Assembly (NCBI RefSeq): GCF_001653235.2
Contig: NC_035790.1
Coordinates: 1,116,001-1,180,000 of the forward strand
Reading direction: 5' to 3'
Length of the DNA stretch: 64,000 nt
Source of the DNA: Pochonia chlamydosporia 170
Taxonomy: Eukaryota; Ascomycota; Sordariomycetes; Hypocreales; Clavicipitaceae
Shown here: positions 47,901-55,938 of the stretch, in pieces
Numbering within the stretch: the stretch's first letter is position 1
Layout of the letters: the number at the start of each line of letters is the position of its first letter
Notes under the pieces: generated by a model
What the model was told of the DNA's origin: nothing
Seen by the model: the letters and a program-made list of their open reading frames with translations, nothing else
The model's database searches: none
Translations under genes and position numbers: made by a program

Positions 47901-48637
47901 GCGGTAATAGTGCCACCAGATAGGTTGATGATCTGGCTATCCGGTTGGCTCGGTGCGGAAGCGTTTCCAAGACCAGTGAAGCTGCCTCCGAAAACAATGT
48001 GTCCGTTTGACGTCTTGGAAATGGCGTTGACGGGGCCGTTGAAACCCGCAAATGGCAAATTAATCCAGCCGTTCGCATCTGACCAGGCAATGGCGTTTGT
48101 CGAGTTTGAGCCCTTGAATGTGCCTCCTACGTAGACTGTTTTCCGACTGTCGTCGCAATATAAAGCGTTGACCTCACCCTCTAGACCCTTGATGGGTGTT
48201 ACTTCTGTTGAGTTGGGGTTGAAAAGCGCAATCGCTGTCGATTGTGTTCCGTCAATACTTGTAAAATTACCACCAATTACCACACCTTTTAAATTGCCAT
48301 CTGCATTTTTCAACAGGCACATTGCTCGGATTGACGCATCAGTAGCCACGACAGGTGCCAAGGCGCCATTTGGAAGTCGTGTGAGGAGAGATTCGCTGCC
48401 GTTCGTGGGAAGGGGCTTTGATATTTGACCCTCGTATTCGTAGAGGGAGATGCCATTGAAGTCGCCTGCAATTGCTATTCGGCCGAGATTAGAGAAGTCG
48501 AGGTTCGCTGGCGGCGCTGGATTAAAATGAATTGCTTCTGAAAATGACGGGGCAAGCGCTGCCAGTGTGAGAAGAGCCGAATTAAAGGTCGAGGCAGGCG
48601 GACGCCTTGAGCGGCGCTGGCTAAAGGGCAGCCGCAT
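44918..48637 (-). CDS. rax2: Cortical cell-polarity marker Rax2 (1239 aa, intronless)
   Basis: Type I membrane glycoprotein that marks sites of polarised growth at the cortex, partner of Rax1 in yeast bud-site selection and of tip growth or septation in filamentous fungi. A hydrophobic stretch at about residues 18-35 (NSALLTLAALAPSFSEA) is the signal peptide, preceded by an unusually basic RRSRRPP segment. The ectodomain contains repeated kelch-like units of the form LYAGGSF, VYVGGTF, LFIGGNF and many N-x-S/T sites. A single membrane helix lies at about 1165-1192 (FVVLIGLAIALGLILLMVVAG), followed by a basic stop-transfer DRLRKKR and a 40-residue cytosolic tail. Length matches the family, which is usually 1100-1300. 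No intron or disruption was found. Confidence 0.95.
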   Translation of the reverse strand: MRLPFSQRRSRRPPASTFNSALLTLAALAPSFSEAIHFNPAPPANLDFSNLGRIAIAGDFNGISLYEYEGQISKPLPTNGSESLLTRLPNGALAPVVATDASIRAMCLLKNADGNLKGVVIGGNFTSIDGTQSTAIALFNPNSTEVTPIKGLEGEVNALYCDDSRKTVYVGGTFKGSNSTNAIAWSDANGWINLPFAGFNGPVNAISKTSNGHIVFGGSFTGLGNASAPSQPDSQIINLSGGTITATNGATTNGFSDPKNIVCSAGKDGPGSTWLAGDNVPATWEAKFGFKFEPTKLRMYNTHQDGRGTKTFRFLAFPLNGIMNFTYVDPSTGQNATCTSECPLSNDPKTEFQDFHFVNRVGMNSFQVAISAWYGSGAGLSGIELFEDDIFSYAVTNFNEPTCKGIEFPSKATTTGPWKQSPSVQSSSDYLTATLSGGEIKSNSASVVFTPNILESGNYSVNMYTPGCMPDGTCSTRGQVNITGVMSTGTVNNDFSTTLYQTNYFDKFDQIYFGYIEKSSDGFKPTVTLTPLAGQSVQSLTVVAQRVGFTLTKSTGGLNGLFDFDPEQKKPVDVSSLENSAINKLGSGFGQRSAVKSLVTSGDTLFIGGNFTSKEFVNAVSVSGDKQNATSLDGGLNGQVIDMHLEGTQLYAGGSFNSTLNGDKKELSNVAVYDTKANTWSALGGGVDGTVEHVVPMQINITSNQMETAISLSGTFSQCNAFKNNSASRVDGFAIWVPSLQNWMQNINQPLPTYNGILTASLQNVSDVGDLFAGSLTSAQLRANGAATLSNNGLGTFPFNIEVPPKSASSRLNRRENISNDTLRGVITGTFYSTDSTNITVLAGHFTAKSSNGSTVNNLMILDGKDNESISGLGSEISPDSTFITVALQGSVLYAGGMVSGKIGGSQIHGLVSYDISSKSFGSQPAPISGKASTVAAIAVRPDTSEVYVGGSFSKAGALGCEGLCIYNSNSGQWFQPGNGLSGEVLGLLWSSKSTLVVAGDMMANSTDKRYLATYDAKGQTWSTFPGAESIPGPVEVMTAGSSDGKQVWVAGKSAKDGSVYLMKYDGSKWLSANETLPARTILRSLQVFSLTKNHDKTDLLGESQALMMTGSIMIPGVGIASAAIFNGTHYRPYALTTNSGNAPGTIARIFTQKDDFFSTGGGSMPLGFVVLIGLAIALGLILLMVVAGIILDRLRKKREGYTPAPTSMYDRGSGIQRIPPHELLESLGRSRPGAAPHV

Positions 48638-51415
48638 GGCGATGTTGACCCGCCCAAACAGGCCAGTCGAAAAAGGGACGGTGTCGTCGAGATGAAGGTG
48701 TAGAGTCTGAGTTCGAAATGAAAATCGGAGAGTGTTGAGAAAAGTTAAAGTCGTGGTAGACGAGGTGATTGGGTCGGTAGCTGTGAGTCGCGATCGGGCA
48801 TATCAATTTTCGCGGTGACTCCTAATGTTGGGGGGAGAATCTCGAGAGACGGTCAAGCGCGACGTGGGTGCCAACAGAAGAGACACGAAGACCAGAAAAC
48901 AGGGAGCGACGACACAGACGACGACAACGAAGTGAAAATGGAGATAATGAAAATAACGAGCGTAAGTATAGCGAAGGAAACGGGTCGGCACCGCAAAGCG
49001 GAAGCGGCAGAAACACTCTGTCGCCAGTCGCTGTGGTTTCCTCTCGCCGTGGGTGGGTGAATTGAATTTGGGAGTTGAGAGTGTTTTGGGTCAACTGGTG
49101 CTTGTTGGCGGTGGTCTGGCTGGTCTGGTCGGCTTCACCACCTTCAAGGAACAAAGGAGATGGTTGGCTGGCTGGCCGGGCTGGGCTGGCTCTCTGCCAA
49201 GGTGCAATGTTGGCACAAAGAATGCGGGAAATTGCAGAGCTTGTTGTTACTGGCAGGTTTGCTGGCGGCACTAGTCCGAAACAGGTGTAGCGTCACAGTC
49301 GTCAGTAATGGAGCCTGGGCGGTGCACGGCAACAAGCAAGGCCAGCTCCAGATGTGTCCCGGTTTCAATGTCAAGTATTTTGTGGCCGTCAACACACCAG
49401 ACCTGCTTCAGAGTCTTTGTGGAACGGTAGCACTGGCTGGGGTTTGGTGGTTTGAGGTCTCCCGGCTATTTGGATCGAGTCAAGTTTGGTGGTATGTGTT
49501 TTGTGTTTTGTGTGGCCTTTTTAGTTGAAGCTGGCATCAGCCACGTCCGGCACGGAGTATGTACAGCACGGGGACGAACAGGTCATGGGTCGGAGAATCT
49601 GGTGCTCCAGAAGTCTCAGGCTCCCGTGGATCGAATACATGTTTTCGCAAGACACGGACTTGGCTGAACTTGACAACACAAGTTGGGATCAGGTGGCGCT
49701 ACACTAAGAGATAGCACAGCGCAATAAATAGCTTTCGAAGTCCTTCAATAACAGCCAAAGGTCCCCCGGTGTGCATGGTAAGCAGGGCATGTTGTGCCAA
49801 CAAACTGCACCGACCAGCTATCCGTGCCCGACTGCACCTCAAGTACGGCGTACCGAGTATTCCGCTGCTTCACCTTCAATGTTCTAGATGTCTGCTCCAG
49901 AAAGGCGGCCAGTGTACTGCAATTTGCTGAGATCAAAGTGCTGGGTCCGCCGCCCCAGCCTGCCAAGTTCGTATTTAGATTCTGTCCAACGACACACATG
50001 CACTCAAATGTCAACTGGTCCAAAGTTTGTGCTGTCCCTCGCTTCTTTGGCAAGCGTCGTCTACTAATAAGCCCTTGCAATTGACTAACGTATCCCGTTG
50101 GTTGAAATGCAGTGTGTCAGGGGCTAGGCTGGCTGACTCCAACTGCCAGCATTTGAACCACAAGCAGACTGGACACTTTCTCGTCACCGCCTCCTCACAC
50201 AGACTCGAACAACGCAGCACGAGAACACGCAATTGGAAAAGCGACGCAAATAAAAGGCGGAGTTTGCTGCATCGCAGTCGCCCAACCGTCCAAAAAGAGC
50301 ATCTAACGTGCTAAATTTGAAAAACAGGTGGCTGAAGCTGCTTGACCTTCCAACGATCATGGCAGTCGCTCATCACGATCGTCATGTTCCAGTAGTGAGT
50401 CGGTGAGCCCTCAGAAGTGAGAACGAAAAGGGTCTCGGCCTTTGCAACCAAGGATATGACTTCCTTTCCCTCTTCCCACTTAAGTACTTAGTATGCTTGT
50501 TCCCAGGTCCAGGCTCCCTGCTACTGCCGAGTCCTGGGTGCAAAGTTCTCGCGGCCAGGTCCTACTGTTGCGCGAGAATTGCTGCCACAGGATGTGGGAT
50601 GCCTGCTGCCTCTGGTCTCACAAGAAACCTCCATGTCTGTAACTCGTGTCACTGTTGGCATTAGGCCTCAGCTCGCCATCCCTATCCGGAGCTGTGCATT
50701 TTATTTATTGCAGTATCACCCTCAACAGGGCAGGGGAGTGTCGCAGATGTGACCCACACAAAATTGAGGATGACAAAAACATTAAGACAGAAGATCAGCC
50801 AATTTCACTGGTACCTTTTTGTCACAGCCTTGCGCCTCTTTGGCGGAAACACGGGAGCCAGCTGCCATGTGGGGCCCAGGGGCAGCATCCAGTCCTCGTT
50901 TCCTGTGCCCTCATGTAGGGAGGAGGGTCATTGTTCAACGAAACTTTGAATTTTTGTGCCTGAATATCTCATGCACCTGCATCGTCTGTGAATGGCTCGA
51001 CTGCCGAGGAGTTACCGAGTACGGAGGACACATGCGAGGGGGTTCACGAATGGCGTTTCTTCTTATGGCGTAAGTAGTGCCCAAAGTCTCCCCTTTCCAG
51101 CCAGAGACCTCGCAGTGAAGCGCACACAGGCATGACGCTATCGTGTGAGAGTGCAGTTGCATGTGAGGAGAAAAGCATTGTGGGGAAGTCAGAGCCTTGG
51201 TCTTTTGGTGTCTGGTGTATACAACAAACTACGTTGAAAAATAGCAAAATGCGCGGCTACGGATATTTTTTTGGCACTATGTCTTATGCATTGGCAATTG
51301 CTAGGTGGTATGTATGAATGCACATATGTATGTATTGTTAAGTTGAGTGTCAAGTTACAATAGTCATTCTAGAGCAATACACAAGCCAGCTATGTTACTG
51401 TAATCATGTGTTATC
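48638..51415. other. Intergenic region: rax2 promoter and upstream flank of the secreted-protein gene
   Basis: The first few hundred bases upstream of 48637 must carry the RAX2 promoter. No frame longer than about 150 codons is present and none looks like a protein. The stretch 51300-51500 becomes A/T-rich (tatgtatgaatgcacatatgtatg), leading into the TATA box at 51416. Confidence 0.45.
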
Positions 51416-51421
51416 TATAAA
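51416..51421 (+). promoter_or_regulatory. TATA box of the small secreted protein gene
   Basis: An exact TATAAA lies 101 bp before the proposed start codon at 51522, in an A/T-rich setting. The spacing fits a core promoter with a leader of about 70 nt. It supports the gene model but is not proof. Confidence 0.55.
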
Positions 51422-51521
51422 GTAAAGCAGGCATTTAAGTTCATACTGCGACTTCTTCACTATTTTCATTTTATCTCTGCATGCTAAATAGTTACAATTA
51501 TCAATCTCAGAACTAGTAACT

Positions 51522-52194
51522 ATGTTGCCATCTCAGCTGCTTACGCTTCTGCCTCTTCTGGCAACCCAGGCAAGAACCCAACCACTCCACGCTAACAGTT
51601 TCTGTTTAAACTCCAGCCGGAAGACTAACTCGATGCAACTTTTGGTGTTGACAGGTCCTAGCCTCGCCAATCCAAGCTGAATCTATATCTACATCTGAAT
51701 CTATAAGTCTTGAGATTGAGAAGCGAGGGGAGGAGACAGTTCCATATGTAAAGAAAAACGTCATCTGTGGCCCCGGCCCAAACGAATGGCGTGCAACAGG
51801 GTTTTGGGGTGGCCCCCAGCTCACAGTGGACTTCCCAATCCAGCCCAAAAAGTGCGAGCCTTTGGATTGTGGACGGGGTGGAATGTGGATTTGCAACGAT
51901 GTGAGTTCAAGTTCAGGGTCGACCAGACTTCTATTGACGCCTCAACGCATTGACACCTGATGATCGATGGCACTGTACGGAGTAGGCGCAGTATACTAAT
52001 AAACACCCATGGATACGTCACAGAACGACCATAGAATAAAACTCAATCCCGGTCAGTTATTTCGGGCCTTTAACGAACTCGGCAGAGCCTGCACAGACAA
52101 CAAAGGAAAACTTGTTGGCCAGCTGTTCTCATCAGGTGGTTGGAATGTTGTTTTCAGACCAGTAGAAGGGAGCTGCTATTTCCCTTACTCTTGA
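51522..52194 (+). CDS. Small secreted cysteine-rich protein, unknown family (154 aa)
   Basis: Not recognised as any named family. Exons are 51522-51569, 51655-51900 and 52024-52194, all joined in phase 0. Intron 1 would be GC-AG (CAG|GCAAGA), with a CTAAC 30 nt before the acceptor. Intron 2 is GTGAGT..CACAG, with TACTAAT upstream of the acceptor. The joined start, MLPSQLLTLLPLLATQ then VLASPIQA, is a textbook signal peptide split by intron 1. A Lys-Arg at 39-40 (LEIEKR|GEE) fits Kex2 processing, leaving a mature chain of 114 residues. That chain has six cysteines at 54, 83, 88, 96, 121 and 149, so three disulfides are possible. It is acid-base balanced and Trp-rich (61, 67, 94, 138). The coherence of signal, pro-site and cysteines across three exons argues for a real gene. 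An effector or antimicrobial role is possible but unproven. Confidence 0.75.
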
Positions 52195-53181
52195 GTAATG
52201 CCGTCAAGCCGCTCAAGAAGGAATCAAGGACTTCTGCAGTGAGCTTTAACTATCCTCAATTATGTTATCTGTGACCGCTTCTATGTGGCTGGTTTGAAGC
52301 AGGTTTCAGCGTGCATTCTCAACTGGGAGCTTCCCTGTCGCTCAAGCACGCATACCAGACCTTACTTATATAATATATTCAACTCCAACACCTGAGCTGG
52401 TTCTAGGATATTAGCGTGTATGTGAAATGAGGGAACCGCACGTGGCGACTATCATTATTTGGTGCCATGCTCTGTCCCAGCAGATGGCTGTGGGCAAACC
52501 TGTCTCTGTTCCACATCCATGAGCTAAACCACATCCCCTGTCTGTAGATCATCCATGTGCGTGTACGACCTTATTATTCGGCCATTGGCACTAAATTGCG
52601 TTGTGTATCACGACAGCTTCAGACGTGTCTCCAGACGAATTTCGTGACAGCCACCAAAGCCTTTGGACAGGAGCAGGTAACGCAGCAGACCAGACGTTGC
52701 CTCGCCCGAGTCTCATTTTTGGCGTTGTGAATGGTGGACGCGAATTATCTGATGGGTACTCTATATCGAAGAAACAGTTCGCAGATCCAGAACTAATCCC
52801 CTGAAATCTACGGATCTGGCTTCAAATACATGACAGACAGGGGTTTGACCCCTCGGGAATACCGGCCCATCCTAGTCGCTGCACGCACTCATCCGATATA
52901 TTCTGGCAGATAAAGTGAACACACGTCCTGTGACTCGGCTGTTCCTGTGACTCGGCTGTGCCTGTACCGAGAATTTCTGACATTTCACGGAGCAGATCGG
53001 TTCTTGATCCCATGCAAGAGGGGCGTGCCTTGCATAGCGTTCGATCAATTTTACCACATTCGTCGTGTCTGTGTCCCATCTGTCTCTCAGTGATCATTGC
53101 GTGCACCCGGCATCGTACCATTTTCGTTAGTTTCTCGGTGGGACAGAAAAATAGAATTCCCCGTGGCCAGCGTTGAGTGGC
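52195..53181. other. Intergenic region between the secreted-protein gene and lcl3 (convergent 3' flanks)
   Basis: The gap of 987 bp lies between two stop codons. Short frames only. A 17-bp exact tandem duplication is at 52926-52959. No further exon of either neighbour was recognised. Confidence 0.5.
52926..52959. repeat. 17-bp tandem duplication
   Basis: The unit tcctgtgactcggctgt occurs twice, head to tail and without mismatch. Function unknown. Confidence 0.92.
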
Positions 53182-54038
53182 TCACTCATCTGTCTTCTGC
53201 TGTCCGTGATACCGCGATTTGTACTCCCTGGGGCTTTCAAATTCACTTGCTTTCCCAGCCCACATCCCCTTCCTTTTCCTCTTCGCCTTGGCCTCGGCCT
53301 TCTCGTACACTGCTTTCAGTCCGCCGTATTCGCCGCCCGATTTAGCCTCGTACGTAGTGGCCAGGCCACGTTTGACCATCTCTAGACCAACATTTCTGCG
53401 GATAAGAAACCGACGAACGTAGACTGTCGCAACAATGCGGTTGTAGTGGTCGCGTTTATAAATATAAGCCCGCACATTTCGGTGCAGGATATAATCCGAC
53501 AGCCATTTTAGAGCTTCTGCGGCGAATGGTTGAGCAGGGCGTCCAAAATGCGCACCTTCTGGAGCGTCAATACCAGCAATACGGACCGGTATCTGATATG
53601 AGTTAATTAGTGGATTGTGCTGTGGCATATAGACTCGTAAAAAGCTCCTACCGTTCGGTCCTTGAGTTCTTTTCTGGTTTCAGGTATCTTTCTCAGCCAG
53701 CCCCAGCCAACTGTCTTCCCACCTGGGGTGTGGAAGAGATGGAAGTTGTCGCCATCACCAACGCTGGTAACTCGGCCGTATAGGCTGCGATTACGAAAGA
53801 ATGACGGCCGCACAAAGGCTGCACCTGGAATCCGACGAAGATAATTGGCGTAGAGTTGCAAAGCACCGAGCCCAGCCAGGGAGAACACCACGACAGGTGC
53901 CCATTCTTTGGCGGCGCCTAGAGGGTCAACCTTGGCTTTCCCAAGGGATTCAGACCATGGCACAGGGTGTTTCGTAGATTCGACTTCGTCGTCGGTGTTC
54001 TTCGATGTCTGGGATCGCGATCCAAACGGCCACACCAT
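53182..54038 (-). CDS. lcl3: Lcl3-type membrane-anchored staphylococcal-nuclease homologue (265 aa)
   Basis: Exons (minus strand) are 54038-53652 and 53592-53182, with a 59-nt intron at phase 0. The N-terminal 45 residues are polar. A membrane helix at about 47-65 ([18 protein letters not shown]) anchors the protein, thought to be in mitochondria in this family. The nuclease domain starts near residue 88 ([15 protein letters not shown]). It carries [12 protein letters not shown] at 130-141, whose Arg 133, Asp 138 and Glu 141 match the SNase catalytic Arg/Asp/Glu, and a later NRIVATVYV strand with a candidate second catalytic Arg. The Thr next to the catalytic Asp in S. aureus nuclease is Ala here, as is common in eukaryotic members. 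The tail is Lys/Arg-rich. A predicted calcium-dependent endonuclease; the physiological substrate is not known. Orthologues often neighbour other housekeeping genes. Confidence 0.92.
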
Positions 54039-54488
54039 CCTGAATTCGACCCGGAGGCCGACTAGCCGTGAACTGTCTGTCGACAGAAAGGCCGATGAGG
54101 AATGGTGGTGACAGGTCGGCCGGTCTGTTGTGGTCTGGCGAGGATTAGTGGCAGCCTGTAAGCTGCCTGAGGCTTGGCTGAACATTGGAGACACAGGGGC
54201 CAATCACCCCACCACGTCTTATTTGAAGCCCAGCCCGTACCTGCATCACTTGATTCTTTGGAGGTGTGGGACCAAGTTAACCTCAAGCAATTCTATTAGA
54301 GACCGTGCGGGACGAGACAGCGAAGAGAAACCAGTAACATGTCTCCTACATTAATCACCAGGTCATTTTCTAGTAGAGCCTTTTCGTTTGAATTCGTCTA
54401 CAGCTGTTGTTATCTACATTTAACAGGTGCAGCCTACTACGCTTTGCCAGCAATCCGCAGAAAAATACCACCGACATGGGCCTGTTGC
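54039..54488 (-). promoter_or_regulatory. lcl3 promoter and ARPC2 3' flank
   Basis: About 450 bp separate the ARPC2 stop from the LCL3 start; both genes are on the minus strand. No motif was singled out. Confidence 0.4.
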
Positions 54489-55672
54489 TTAGCTCCCCTG
54501 AACTTTGAATGACCGCCCGCTTGCTGTCTTCCTCTCCTTCTCCTCGCTGTCGGGGCGTGCACGACGTAGAACTAGGAATCAAGTAAGCATTGGTTCTTGG
54601 GGATTTGTCTGCCGAAGACGAACCTTGAAGGAAATCCGCCGTTCGCTTTCTCATGCGAGAGTGAATGTATGCCTTGGACGCCTTGATGTGATAATGGAAA
54701 TAGTCTCGGAAGGTCTGGATGTGGGAGATGACAATCGGCATACGCTGCGGCGTCAGGTGTCTTGGGAAAAGAACTGCACTCATCAGTATTGCATTGGCCG
54801 CCAAAAAGGTGCGTTCACCTACCAAATGTAACGTAGCCAATCTCTCCCGTACCAGTGCTTTGCACACCGGGAACTCCTTGCAGCTCCAGAGGCGGATCGT
54901 TTCGGAACAGGACCTGCGGAGCATTTTGAATAGCTCTCCGTCGAGCATCCACAAACTCTTGGATGAATACTTTGCCGAATACTCTGTCGGTCTCTTCTCG
55001 AAAAACGGTGCTGAAGATGACAGTTACTCTATCGTGACTAGCTTTGACGTAGATTGCCTCTTCTTCTCGGTAGCGGATCGCCTTCACGTTTCCACCTTCT
55101 CGTACACCCTGGGGTGCTTCCTCGGAAGTAAACTTTGATGCCTGTTCTTTCAACTCATAATGCTCCTGGTATGCTTGCTCGAAGGGAGCTGCCATGGCAT
55201 TTCGCTTTAGGAGAGCAAACTTCATCGCAAGAGCGTCGCGTTCCTCTAGCGCATATTGTTAGAAAGCTCTTTTAAAACAATACGACTCTAGTAATGAGGT
55301 GTTAGGAAGCTCACCTTTCTCCGCAGGGAGATTCTCGAGGTCAATCAGGACAGAGAAGTCGTAGCCAGGCTCCACGGGTGCGACATATTGACCATACTCT
55401 CGCTGAAGGACCTGCTCAGCTCCATATTGAACCAGATCCGGGAAACACCTTATTTGAATGGAAAGGAGAATTTTAGTCTTTGTTTCGGGAGTCGAGATGT
55501 GGAAGGTTACGCCATCGAAGTCGGAGATGGTCTGGTCAATGGAAGCGGGAGGGGCTCTGGATACGGTCAGCTGTAAGAGAATTGATAATCACCACGAGAA
55601 TCAAACAAACCCCGAGAACCTCTCGGTGAGCACCGATTGGATTAATACGTTCTGATAGTCGAGGAGAAGCAT
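54489..55672 (-). CDS. arc35: Arp2/3 complex subunit 2 (ARPC2/Arc35), 319 aa
   Basis: The 34-35 kDa core subunit of the Arp2/3 actin nucleator; with ARPC4 it forms the centre of the complex and contacts the mother filament. Five exons (minus strand): 55672-55611, 55556-55315, 55245-54823, 54773-54624, 54571-54489. Joined sequence begins [24 protein letters not shown], continues [22 protein letters not shown], then [18 protein letters not shown], and ends [21 protein letters not shown]. All are family landmarks, and 319 residues is the usual fungal length. Intron 1 has the uncommon donor GTTTGT. Its acceptor was chosen at 55557, because the nearer-looking TTACAG site would not keep frame. Exons 4 and 5 use GTTCGT and CCTAG sites. 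It shares a 266-bp divergent promoter with UTP12. Confidence 0.94.
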
Positions 55673-55938
55673 CGTTGCGATATGTTTGCTGTTCGCGAAG
55701 TCTGCCTGCTCCTCCGGCGTGCTGGAGCTGTTGACGACACATGGTGGGGCTGAGCAAGTGCGGGACGTTGTCAAGCTGTCACCTCACCAAGAGCAGCCAC
55801 GTGACCCGACAGTTTGCGACGGCCGGATCCACCCTGTCCTATCGATAAGCAAAAAAATATCCCACTGCAAGTGAACGGGACTGAGCTTTGGATTTGTTTG
55901 ACAGAGGCAGCACCAATTGACATTGCGATTTGGCAAAA
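55673..55938. promoter_or_regulatory. Divergent promoter between ARPC2 and UTP12
   Basis: Only 266 bp separate the two divergent start codons, the tightest head-to-head pair in the window. No TATA box is seen. Both genes are expressed in growing cells, so a shared nucleosome-free region is likely; this is inference from layout. Confidence 0.6.
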
